DNA of 42,510 bases from Bacteroidales bacterium (GTDB lineage: Bacteria > Bacteroidota > Bacteroidia > Bacteroidales > P3), in contig JAIRNR010000020.1 of NCBI GenBank assembly GCA_031257915.1, positions 1-42,510 of the forward strand, given 5' to 3'. The notes under the pieces are model-generated. The model was not told the origin of the DNA. It was given only the letters and a program-made list of their open reading frames with translations, and made no database searches. The first letter of the stretch is position 1. Each line of letters opens with the position of its first letter. The position numbers were made by a program, and so were the translations under genes. Below are positions 13,644-20,613 of the stretch, one piece after another.

Positions 13644-14921
13644 CTATTTTATATAATCCCGTGCTACCTGTAAACGTTCCAAGTACGGTATAAAGGTAAT
13701 ATTTCCATTGTTTGCCTTAACCGTCTGAAAGTGGTTATCAATAAATAATAATACATCAATAATAAAAGTACAATCGTTCAGGCGTAAGGTTTGGGGCAAG
13801 GTTGTATTTTTAAAAAACGTTTCCAATTCACTGATTTCTGTACTCCAATCCTCTGTAAAATCGGTTTCCGTTTGTTGTGCAAGTATCCGACTTTTGTGCT
13901 GTTTCAGGTCTTTTGCCGATGTTTCTTTGTCTTTGGTGTTGTTTACTGCTTTTGTCTTTTTTATGGGTTGTACAGGCTCTATTTGGGACGGTTCTGCCTG
14001 CGGTGGTTTCACCCCCAAAAGATAATCAGCAATATCAAGTCCTTTTTCTTTTTCGCTCTCTGTGGCTTGCTTTTCCAAATATTCGCTAACTGATATATCA
14101 AGCGAATAAGTGTTTTTAAGTTCCTGCGCTTTTGCTTTCCATTTGTCTGCCGCTTTAAGGTCGGGGAACAGTACAATTTTACGCCCTTTAAGTATTGAGG
14201 CGGCTCGCTGTATTTGTCCGCTGATATTTTGCAGTCCCCCGCAAGCAAGCCAAAGAAAAGACGGCAGGTAAATACTTGCAATAAATGCTGTTTTTTCCGC
14301 TTCTACAATCCCTATTGCAGCGGTCGTATTATCGGGCAAGAGGTGCAAGCCAAATAAACATTGTTCAAGGTTGTAACTATCAAGTTTCAGGGCTTTATGT
14401 ACCCAATTTGGGGGTATATCATGGTTTCGGTGTCCGTCTGCGTTATAAGTTATTATTTTGCCTGCATGGACATTATTTTTATCGTCAATCTGCCAAAATA
14501 TAGTACCGCCCTGTTTGGTCGTTCCTATCTTGTACCGTTTAACCGCCTGTATTACCCTTTCAGTTCCGCAAACTTTGCAAAGGTATTGTATTAAGGTGTT
14601 ACCCTGATATTTTGTTAAACTCCGCTGTACTGTTTGGGTGTTGATATGGGATACTTTGAGTTTCGGCGGTATGCGATAGTTGCGGTTTAATGTTTCCTGC
14701 CGGCGTTGCTCTTTCCATTCATCGGTTAGTATCCAACCGTAACCGTCTTTATACGGATTTAGATGATAATTACATTTATCTAATCGGTCGCATTTGCCGT
14801 ACTTTTCAGGCAGTGGTATCCTTGTTTTCGTATCAATGTAAGATACGAAAGTTCTTTTACCACACTGTGGACAAATGTTTTTGCCCTTTTTGGCTAATTT
14901 GTATCTGTATTCCTTATCCAT
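13644..14921 (-). CDS. Zinc-finger and Toprim-like primase-associated protein (DUF6371-type)
   Basis: The 425-aa product has an N-terminal zinc-finger-like region (CPQCGKRTF at about 17-25, and CDRLDKCNYH further on), like the CHC2 zinc finger of primases. A middle Toprim-like region follows (about 205-300) with IGIVEAEKTAFIAS, the glycine-rich ACGGLQ, and GRKIVLFPDLKAADKWKAKA with an acidic residue at a Toprim position, then DIADYLL. The C-terminus (about 310-425) is charged and low in recognisable motifs. Such proteins occur next to P4-type primase/helicases in Bacteroidota mobile elements and probably help start replication of the excised element. It is the last replication gene, 122 bp after the primase gene and 185 bp before the array. 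Confidence 0.7.
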   Translation of the reverse strand: MDKEYRYKLAKKGKNICPQCGKRTFVSYIDTKTRIPLPEKYGKCDRLDKCNYHLNPYKDGYGWILTDEWKEQRRQETLNRNYRIPPKLKVSHINTQTVQRSLTKYQGNTLIQYLCKVCGTERVIQAVKRYKIGTTKQGGTIFWQIDDKNNVHAGKIITYNADGHRNHDIPPNWVHKALKLDSYNLEQCLFGLHLLPDNTTAAIGIVEAEKTAFIASIYLPSFLWLACGGLQNISGQIQRAASILKGRKIVLFPDLKAADKWKAKAQELKNTYSLDISVSEYLEKQATESEKEKGLDIADYLLGVKPPQAEPSQIEPVQPIKKTKAVNNTKDKETSAKDLKQHKSRILAQQTETDFTEDWSTEISELETFFKNTTLPQTLRLNDCTFIIDVLLFIDNHFQTVKANNGNITFIPYLERLQVARDYIK

Positions 14922-15043
14922 ATCTCAAAAAAAATGTTTTATTCTTACCTACATTTGCTACACTTCCTACACGAAAGAAAATAAAAGCATAACAAAAACA
15001 ATGAAAATATTTGCTCTGTGCAGCAAGTGTAGCAAATGCAGGT

Positions 15044-16561
15044 TTAAAACAAACTTTTTTCAGGGTATAAAGGGTGGCAATCATTTACCGTTTTGCCTGT
15101 TTTCTCTATGTAAATAGACATTCCCTCTCTCCCTCTCATTATCCCATATTTCTTTACTCTTAATCTGTCGGCGAAAGTTCTATTACTGCAAGCCCTGTAA
15201 CCGTCATTGCTGCAATAATCCCTATATTTTGCATATAGTTCTTTTAAGGGGATACGTTCGGATGTACTCGGTTGATAGTCGTTCTCATGTAAGAAACTTG
15301 CTACTGTGTCGCTGTCAATACGATATTGTTCCAAGCAGTCGGCAGAGGCTTTACATTCGGTAAATTTTTTGTTTACCAAAAGCCGTTTCAATCCGGCAAG
15401 TACCCAATTAAATACGCCGGCAAGTTCAGTACTTATTATTTTGCGGTGTAATTCTTTGTCCTGCTCATTTTCAGGTATTGTAACATCAAAAGGAATGATT
15501 AAAAACCTGCGAAAAAAAGCATTTGTTTGTTCGGTATCTTTCGGCAGTTCATTCGCGTTGAAAATCATCTTTGCGTAATTATAAACTTCAAAAGGTTTTT
15601 CATACGGGCTTCGGGCAGTAAACGGCTCACCACTTGCAAGTTTCTTAAACATATCAGAGTTCATTTGCCGACTGATTTCACTTGCATAATTGACAAGTTT
15701 GTTACTGATTTCCGCACGATAATACCCACTTGTGTCGGTAAGTTCTGAAAGAGTATAACTGCAAGTACTTTCTTTTCCTAATAATGCTGTCAATACTTCA
15801 TAAAACACAGATTTACCATTTGCACCTTTTCCGTAAAGTATCAAACACTTTTCAAGTTTTAAGCCGCTACCGTGCCGGATAAACAAATAACCAATGTACT
15901 CGGCTAAAACTGCCTGTGCTGTTTCATCGGGTAATACGCGGTTGAGATACTGCGTAAATATCGGGGCTTGTGCTTTTGGGTCGTATAAAAATGGCAATTG
16001 GTGGGTCAAGAAGTCGGCGGGATTAAATCCCCTTAATTCCTGTCTTTGTGTGTTAATTTCAAAAGTACCATTTTGCAAGTTTATTAAAACTTCATTTCTT
16101 GAAAATTCCGGCGGCTGCAAGTGCGCCGAAAATGCAAACTGCTTATACAAAGTATCAACAAAATTTACTTCGGTTGCTGTTGTGCTTTCTATACCCATAC
16201 CTACGGCACAATCTGAAAGAAAATGTTTAAGGTCGTCATCGTTTAGTTTTTCCCAAAAAGTACCGTTATAAATATAACAGTAGCCGCCCTGCCGGCACAA
16301 ATTCCAATTATTTACCCTTGCTGCTTTCAAAATTTCATTAACAATCAATACTTTTAAGTCGGGTTTTGTTAATTTTAAGTTATCACCTAATTGCACTGCA
16401 GGAGTATCAGAATACTTTAATACCTTAAAATCAAGCGGAGCAAAGCAATTCACCAACAACTTTAAAATTTCGCCCTTGCTTTTTGTTTGCACCACTTCGG
16501 GGGTGAGGTACTCCTCAAACTCTGCGGTAATACCCTTTATAATATCAAGCCCTGTATCCAT
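15044..16561 (-). CDS. Phage/plasmid primase-helicase, P4 family (D5-like)
   Basis: The 505-aa product has the D5_N-type region (about 100-215, YNGTFWEKL, LINLQNGTFEI) and a superfamily 3 helicase core. The Walker A motif is GKGANGKS at 244-251, with Walker B and sensor features in the following 100 residues (NKLVNYASEI, AKMIFNANELP, FFRRFLIIPF). The C-terminal part (about 400-490) resembles the winged-helix DNA-binding region of these proteins (VASFLHEND, PLKELYAKYRDYC). Such proteins unwind DNA at the origin of satellite phages and plasmids. Here it probably replicates the excised element. It lies 5 bp after the 91-aa gene and belongs to the same operon. Confidence 0.9.
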   Translation of the reverse strand: MDTGLDIIKGITAEFEEYLTPEVVQTKSKGEILKLLVNCFAPLDFKVLKYSDTPAVQLGDNLKLTKPDLKVLIVNEILKAARVNNWNLCRQGGYCYIYNGTFWEKLNDDDLKHFLSDCAVGMGIESTTATEVNFVDTLYKQFAFSAHLQPPEFSRNEVLINLQNGTFEINTQRQELRGFNPADFLTHQLPFLYDPKAQAPIFTQYLNRVLPDETAQAVLAEYIGYLFIRHGSGLKLEKCLILYGKGANGKSVFYEVLTALLGKESTCSYTLSELTDTSGYYRAEISNKLVNYASEISRQMNSDMFKKLASGEPFTARSPYEKPFEVYNYAKMIFNANELPKDTEQTNAFFRRFLIIPFDVTIPENEQDKELHRKIISTELAGVFNWVLAGLKRLLVNKKFTECKASADCLEQYRIDSDTVASFLHENDYQPSTSERIPLKELYAKYRDYCSNDGYRACSNRTFADRLRVKKYGIMRGREGMSIYIEKTGKTVNDCHPLYPEKSLF

Positions 16562-16566
16562 ACGTT

Positions 16567-16842
16567 CTAATAATTCAATTTGCGCCTTTGGTCGTCAATG
16601 GTTTCCGTTTTTTCAACCTTGCTTCCGGTAATGCTTAACCCTAATAAGCAATTTTTAATTATTGTTTCAAGGGTTTCAGCGTAATGGTTACTTCTTTCTT
16701 CCGAATACTTCTTTGTGTTTTCCGTGCCTTTAAACTCAATTTGGGCTATCTCGTTAAATTTTCCGCTTAAATAACGACAAATTTTTGCCCTTTCCTCAAA
16801 ATCATACTGCCGTAAAAATCCTGTTGTTTTTGTTTCATTCAT
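16567..16842 (-). CDS. Hypothetical 91-aa element protein
   Basis: I do not recognise this protein. It is hydrophilic, probably mostly helical (FEERAKICRYLSGKFNEIAQ, HYAETLETIIKNCLLGL), without a signal peptide or membrane segment. Its start overlaps the end of the excisionase-like gene by 4 bp and its stop lies 5 bp before the primase gene, so translation is probably coupled with both. The position suggests an accessory replication or regulatory role; that is an inference from context only. Confidence 0.75.
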   Translation of the reverse strand: MNETKTTGFLRQYDFEERAKICRYLSGKFNEIAQIEFKGTENTKKYSEERSNHYAETLETIIKNCLLGLSITGSKVEKTETIDDQRRKLNY

Positions 16843-17144
16843 TTTAAGCCGCCTTTCTTGCTCGTTAAAATGTAATTTGTTGCCTCTTGCTCTATTTCAC
16901 AGGCGGGCTTTACTCGGCTGTGCAATAAATATGCTTCCAACTCACCCCTATCAAAATAAGTGAGTTTGCCGCCCTGTGATTTATAGTAAGGTATTTTTTT
17001 TTGCATTACTAATTTATACAGGTGGCTTTTACTTAATCCTGTTAATAGTGCTGCGTCATCCATTGTCAAGGCTTTCTTTGAGCCTATAAGGGTCATTTGC
17101 CTGATTTCTTGCAATGCTCCCTCTTGAATTTCTTTTGTTGTCAT
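16839..17144 (-). CDS. Excisionase-like helix-turn-helix protein
   Basis: The 101-aa product carries a HTH_17/excisionase-type winged helix (about residues 25-75): MDDAALLTGLSKSHLYKLV, then KKIPYYKSQGGKLTYFDRGE and LEAYLL. This is the usual layout of Xis-like and RteA-linked HTH proteins in Bacteroidota elements. It is likely to bind DNA at the element's ends or at its own operon promoter, steering excision or turning on the replication genes. It is the first gene of the operon with the 91-aa protein and the primase. A weak promoter (GTTG, 20 bases, TTACTTTG at 17171-17178 on the minus strand) precedes it. Confidence 0.78.
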   Translation of the reverse strand: MTTKEIQEGALQEIRQMTLIGSKKALTMDDAALLTGLSKSHLYKLVMQKKIPYYKSQGGKLTYFDRGELEAYLLHSRVKPACEIEQEATNYILTSKKGGLK

Positions 17145-17231
17145 TTGTTTATTTTTTTATGGGTTTTGCGCAAAGTAAACAATAAAAAAAGACAATAACA
17201 ACCTGATTACAGGAATATTACAATTTGGAAA

Positions 17232-17264
17232 ATAACATACATATAACATACATATAATACACAT
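17232..17264 (+). repeat. Three 11-bp iteron-like repeats, candidate replication origin
   Basis: ATAACATACAT (17232-17242), ATAACATACAT (17243-17253) and ATAATACACAT (17254-17264) lie head to tail with an 11-bp period, inside an AT-rich gap of about 300 bp (17145-17445) between the two HTH genes. Phased iterons beside a P4-type primase operon are typical of origins. Binding by an HTH protein is an alternative. No gene is supported in this gap. Confidence 0.45.
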
Positions 17265-17345
17265 ATATTACCGTATAACCACTGCATAACACACCCAAAA
17301 AGGATAATAAACGCACATAAATTGTAAAATTTCATGCCGCAAATA

Positions 17346-17445
17346 CTGATAATAAAACATTTTTTTGAGGTGATTAAATCACAGAAGACAACATCAAGGC
17401 TACCCTGTTCGCTAATAATAAAACATTTTTTGAGGTGAGTAAATC
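17346..17445 (+). repeat. Two copies of a 34-35-bp direct repeat
   Basis: CTGATAATAAAACATTTTTT (start of copy 1, 17346-17380) and CTAATAATAAAACATTTTTT (start of copy 2, 17412-17445) both continue as GAGGTGAnTAAATC. They differ at two bases plus one T in the T-run and are about 66 bp apart. They lie just downstream of the HTH gene at 17446. They may be binding sites for one of the HTH proteins or part of the origin. Confidence 0.55.
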
Positions 17446-17838
17446 CTAATGTTTAGACTTTTTTGTTTTTATAAACTGCAATGTTTGCAGCAAATCAGAC
17501 AAACTAAACACCGCCGATTCCCCTCTTAACCCTGTGGAAATAATGCCACATTTTGCCCAAGAATAAAGCGTTGGGCGGGATATACCGGTTAATTTTTCTG
17601 CCATTGAAAAGGTTATGTAATCATAATTGCTATTGTAATAACTAACATCAGAAATGACTTTACCGCAACACCCTCTTTCAACTTCTTTTATACCCTTTTC
17701 AATAAGTTTTATTTGCCTGTCAATATCATTTATTTTTGGCGTTGCTGCCAACATTATATCTGTTAATTCGTCTTTACTAACAAACTTTTTCCCCGATTTT
17801 TGCAGCCCCTTTATTATCCTATTTACATCGTATTTCAT
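17446..17838 (-). CDS. Helix-turn-helix protein with N-terminal coiled-coil-like region
   Basis: In this 130-aa product the N-terminal half (about 1-60) is helical and charged (DIDRQIKLIEKGIKEVERG), possibly for dimerisation. The C-terminal half (about 72-120) is an HTH_17/MerR-like motif: FSMAEKLTGISRPTLYSWAK, CGIIST, VFSLSDLLQTLQF. It starts 10 bp after the integrase stop codon, so it is probably co-transcribed with it. The context suggests an excisionase or regulator acting with the recombinase. The two HTH proteins of the element may divide the excision and regulatory tasks, which cannot be settled from sequence. Confidence 0.72.
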   Translation of the reverse strand: MKYDVNRIIKGLQKSGKKFVSKDELTDIMLAATPKINDIDRQIKLIEKGIKEVERGCCGKVISDVSYYNSNYDYITFSMAEKLTGISRPTLYSWAKCGIISTGLRGESAVFSLSDLLQTLQFIKTKKSKH

Positions 17839-17848
17839 GATTTTGCCT

Positions 17849-19021
17849 TTAATTCAACTTATCAAACAAATTAACTGCTGCCCGCTGACTTTTCCCGATT
17901 ACATCAGCATATACTTGGGTCGTTTTAATGTCGCTGTGTCCTAAATTTTTACTTATGCTTTCTATCGGTGCGCCCAAACTTAATAAGAGCGTGGCGTATG
18001 TATGTCGGGCTACATGAAAGGTTAAACACTTCTTTAATCCCATTGCAAGAGACCACGTTTTTAGTATTACATTGGAATAGGTATTTGTGGGTAAATTATC
18101 AAATACCCTTTCAGTGTCGCCGGCACTGCCTCTATAAGGTAGAAACATCATTGCTTTTGCAGGTATGGGTAAAAACTCCTGCTTACGTGTCTTTTTCTGC
18201 ACATAGTTAATGAATGTATCGCCGTTACTGTCTTTTTGCAGTTTGCCCCATGCCAACGCACTAACATCGGAATAACGTAACCCCGTGTAACAACTAAACA
18301 AAAAGGCGTTTTTAATTGTCTTATTCAAACATTCGGTATTTTCAAGTGCTTGGAGTTCGTCCTTTGTAAGGTAAACCGTTCCTGTCTTTTGTCTTTGTGG
18401 TAAATTTTCAGGTTTTATTTGTGATATGGGATTAAATGATATAATCTCATCTGTAATTGCTGTGTTTAACACGGAATTTAGCAATTTTATATACGCTACC
18501 TGCGTGTTGCAGCCTAAAACCCGTACAGACTTTACCCCTTTTGTTACTTTCAGGTAATCAATAAACCCTGAAATAAATGCTTTGTCTATTTGCTTAAAGG
18601 TTAGGGCTGCTCCATGATAGGCGGTTAAGTGTCTTGCAAGTGTCAAATAAGCAATCCGCGTTGTGCATTTACCATTATCGCCGTACTTTTTATACTTGTC
18701 ATCCGCTATTTTTTTGATATATGTAATAACATCAGCGTTTGAACGGTTATAATTTGCAGAAAAGCCATGCACCCCGTTTTGAATGGCGACAATTTTTTTT
18801 GCTTTAACCGCATTTGCCAAATTTAACACTTCAATATTTGCAAATTTATTATCGGGGGTCGTTTCAGGAACTAAATACAGTTTTAAAAATTCATATTCAC
18901 GCTTTCCATTAGCATAATAATCTAAATAAATAGATTTACTCCCATTGGATAAGGATTTAAAGCGAAGCCTTACCGGCTCTTTAATTTTTAAAATTTGGGG
19001 GGTCTTTTTTTTGTTACTCAT
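17849..19021 (-). CDS. Tyrosine recombinase/integrase of the element
   Basis: The start at 19021 (MSNKKKTPQI) gives 390 aa; an upstream ATG at 19120 would extend through the predicted promoter and is unlikely. The layout is that of Bacteroidota integrases: an N-terminal arm-binding domain (about 15-75, with YLDYYANGKREYEFLKLYL), a SAM-like core-binding domain (about 95-195) and a catalytic domain (about 215-385). The catalytic set is complete: Arg249 (TGLRYSDV), Lys near 276-280, His336-x-x-Arg339 (HVARHTYAT), His362 (LGHSD) and Tyr371 (TTQVYADV). It should integrate and excise the element at the 13-bp core. The GTAACAAA motifs around its own promoter suggest self-regulation. Confidence 0.95.
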   Translation of the reverse strand: MSNKKKTPQILKIKEPVRLRFKSLSNGSKSIYLDYYANGKREYEFLKLYLVPETTPDNKFANIEVLNLANAVKAKKIVAIQNGVHGFSANYNRSNADVITYIKKIADDKYKKYGDNGKCTTRIAYLTLARHLTAYHGAALTFKQIDKAFISGFIDYLKVTKGVKSVRVLGCNTQVAYIKLLNSVLNTAITDEIISFNPISQIKPENLPQRQKTGTVYLTKDELQALENTECLNKTIKNAFLFSCYTGLRYSDVSALAWGKLQKDSNGDTFINYVQKKTRKQEFLPIPAKAMMFLPYRGSAGDTERVFDNLPTNTYSNVILKTWSLAMGLKKCLTFHVARHTYATLLLSLGAPIESISKNLGHSDIKTTQVYADVIGKSQRAAVNLFDKLN

Positions 19022-19100
19022 GGCAGTTTTTTTTGTTACCCGATACAAATATACACAAAGTAACAAAATTTTCAAGGTCGGGTAACAAACGAGTAACAAA
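19010..19100. repeat. Right arm-type recombinase sites (five GTAACAAA copies)
   Basis: GTAACAAA lies at 19060-19067, 19082-19089 and 19093-19100 on the plus strand and at 19010-19017 and 19032-19039 in reverse. The pair at 19082 and 19093 has the same 11-bp spacing as the pair at the left end. The first copy is inside the integrase start and could be coincidental. Confidence 0.5.
19046..19076 (-). promoter_or_regulatory. Integrase promoter
   Basis: On the minus strand CTTG (complement of 19073-19076), a 19-base spacer and TATATTTG (complement of 19046-19053, a perfect TAnnTTTG) precede the integrase start at 19021. GTAACAAA motifs flank and overlap it, so integrase binding could repress it. 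Confidence 0.65.
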
Positions 19101-19112
19101 AAAGAGACAAAA

Positions 19113-19146
19113 AAAGCCAAACATAAGAAAGTAAATGTTTGGCTTT
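19113..19146 (-). terminator. Intrinsic terminator at the element's right end, facing inward
   Basis: AAAGCCAAACAT (19113-19124) pairs perfectly with ATGTTTGGCTTT (19135-19146) around a 10-nt loop. On the minus strand the stem runs into TTTTTTTGTC. It should stop host transcripts coming from the bactofilin operon before they enter the integrase gene. It may also work weakly on the plus strand (GGGTTATTTTT). Confidence 0.7.
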
Positions 19147-19244
19147 GGGTTATTTTTGATTGCTGTAAATAACTGTATTTATGATTATTATTTGTCTTTT
19201 TTAGGGTTTATTTTTTCCTTTGTATTCTCTTCATTTTTAGGGGG

Positions 19245-19616
19245 TTAAACTTCATTTGGAAATTCAATTTGTTTATTTGGTAATGGCATTTTACATACAC
19301 CCGAAAAAACAGCACCCTGTTCAATCTGCAATGTATTTGTTGAAACATCGCCGATTAGCACGGCAGATGATTTGAGTAGCAACGCTTTTCTTACAACGAT
19401 TGTCGAAACCTCTGTAAACCCTTCTATCTCGGCACAGTCGCACACAATATCTCCCGTTATATTTCCCTCTTTACCTATAATAAGTTTACCTCCGACCTGG
19501 ATACTCCCGCTAAACGAACCGTCAATGCGAACATCTCCGTCACAGGAAAAACTGCCTGTAAAAACAGTGCCTCTGTCAATTATATTGTAACCTGTTATCT
19601 CTTTTTGTGATGCCAT
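19245..19616 (-). CDS. Bactofilin (polymer-forming cytoskeletal protein), C-terminus altered by the element
   Basis: The 123-aa product has the bactofilin (DUF583) right-handed beta-helix core with short regular strands: GSFSCDGDVRIDGSFSGSIQ, KLIIGKEGNITGDIVCDCAEI, LKSSAVLIGDVSTNTLQIEQ and GAVFSGVCKM. Bactofilins self-assemble into filaments at the membrane and take part in envelope shape and local wall or secretion organisation. The last codons (FPNEV, then stop) run through the 13-bp att core into the element. Without the element the frame would read PNKQIEFPNETDSI and stop inside the gcvT start. It follows the PorP-like gene after 55 bp on the same strand, which places it in the T9SS operon. 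Confidence 0.9.
   Translation of the reverse strand: MASQKEITGYNIIDRGTVFTGSFSCDGDVRIDGSFSGSIQVGGKLIIGKEGNITGDIVCDCAEIEGFTEVSTIVVRKALLLKSSAVLIGDVSTNTLQIEQGAVFSGVCKMPLPNKQIEFPNEV
19251..19263. other. Right attachment site core (in the bactofilin 3' end)
   Basis: This copy of TTCATTTGGAAAT is identical to 11382-11394. On the minus strand it encodes the bactofilin residues EFPNE. The host flank is on the right. Confidence 0.75.
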
Positions 19617-19671
19617 AATTTATTATTTGTTTATACCATAAGACAAATAAGTTTGTCCCATGTTATCGTTG

Positions 19672-20613
19672 TTATTCAAAATATCTTGGTGTTTCCGAAC
19701 TTTTTCCCATATTTTTATAGGAGTCTATTTTCAAATGCAACATTATCTCGTGAGTACCCTTGTTTTTCAAGGACGATTTATTTGACCCGAGATTAAAATC
19801 ATAAGCATAACCGATACCTACCATTTTTGCTATACGGAATCCCGCATTAAAAACCATTCCATCCTGCCAGCGGTAGCCTGCCCCAAGCCAAAATATATCA
19901 AGTAAATCGGCACGTAATTGAATTTCGGCTTGAAAAAAATTATCTTCGTAATATGCGTGAAGATATGGTATTATATGATATTTTTCATCTATTAAAATAT
20001 CATACTGCATATATGCGTGAAGCCCCCATCCCGGAACGAAAAACTCTTTATCGCTTTTATATAAAAAAGACGTTAAATGCGTTGCCGAAAGTCCCAGAGT
20101 AAAATTCTTTAAAGTGAGAACGGCACCAAAATCAAAATCAGGTTTTACATCATGCCTTATATCCCTCTCTACGGCAGGGTCGTTTTCATCTTCGGTTATT
20201 ATTTGCGAGCCGTCAAAGTAGCGGTAAATAAGACCTGCTCCAATCCCAAGCGTAATATAATTCTGCACTCCGATATTAAAATTGTATGCATAAATCCCTT
20301 TGAAATGCAGCTGATAAGTCGGACCGAAAAAATCGCTTTGAATAGTTGTTGCAAAACTTGATTTTATTTCACGAACATAACCTTGCAAATTTAACATTTG
20401 TGATTTGGGTGAGCCTTTAAATCCCACCCACTGGTGGCGGGATGTGAGTAATCCTTCAACGTAATCCTTCACAGGAATTGAGGCAGGATTAAAATTTATA
20501 TTTGAAAATTGTTGAAAAGAATAAAGCGGCATTTCCATCTGCCCGCGCACAATACCCATCACAAGAATAAATCCCGCGACAATATACAATTTCTGTTTCC
20601 GGACTATATTCAT
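19672..20613 (-). CDS. PorP/SprF-family type IX secretion outer-membrane protein
   Basis: The 313-aa product starts with a signal peptide (KLYIVAGFILVMGIVRGQ) and continues with the PorP/SprF hallmark near the N-terminus: MPLYSFQQFSNINFNPASIP, then HQWVGFKGSPKSQML. The rest alternates short beta-strands (LGIGAGLIYRYFD, FDFGAVLTLKNFTLGLSATH, FWLGAGYRWQDGMVFNAGF) and ends with LHLKID plus a short tail, consistent with a small beta-barrel. Members of this family bind and help export or anchor secreted proteins with type B C-terminal domains, and each is often encoded beside its cargo. Here the type B cargo is two genes upstream. The start overlaps the stop of the PorE-like gene by 4 bp, so the two are translationally coupled. 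Confidence 0.9.
   Translation of the reverse strand: MNIVRKQKLYIVAGFILVMGIVRGQMEMPLYSFQQFSNINFNPASIPVKDYVEGLLTSRHQWVGFKGSPKSQMLNLQGYVREIKSSFATTIQSDFFGPTYQLHFKGIYAYNFNIGVQNYITLGIGAGLIYRYFDGSQIITEDENDPAVERDIRHDVKPDFDFGAVLTLKNFTLGLSATHLTSFLYKSDKEFFVPGWGLHAYMQYDILIDEKYHIIPYLHAYYEDNFFQAEIQLRADLLDIFWLGAGYRWQDGMVFNAGFRIAKMVGIGYAYDFNLGSNKSSLKNKGTHEIMLHLKIDSYKNMGKSSETPRYFE

Larger units (their letters stand above)
11382..19263. mobile_element. Integrated satellite-like element with tyrosine recombinase, P4-type primase and small-gene array
   Basis: Both ends carry the perfect 13-bp repeat TTCATTTGGAAAT (11382-11394 and 19251-19263), giving a length of about 7,869 bp plus one repeat copy. Contents on the minus strand in transcription order are integrase, HTH protein, a repeat-rich gap, excisionase-like HTH protein, a 91-aa unknown, primase/helicase, a zinc-finger/Toprim-like protein, then the tandem array of small genes. 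Shared GTAACAAA motifs lie just inside both ends. I see no capsid, portal, terminase, relaxase or type IV secretion gene, so it would depend on a helper for transfer. Collapsing the repeat restores a bactofilin frame running into gcvT, which supports these ends. An alternative boundary at the inner GTAACAAA pairs is less likely because it would not restore the genes. Confidence 0.82.

Noticed and set aside
17334-17438. A 34-aa plus-strand frame over the 34-bp repeats
   Set aside because: The two repeat copies fall in frames shifted by the T-run, and there is no sign of protein-level conservation; the DNA repeat explains it.
11453-19100. The 21-bp GTAACAAA pairs as the crossover (core) sites of the element
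   Set aside because: They lie inside the 13-bp repeats, recur several times near the integrase promoter, and excision there would not restore the bactofilin-gcvT junction. Arm sites fit better.
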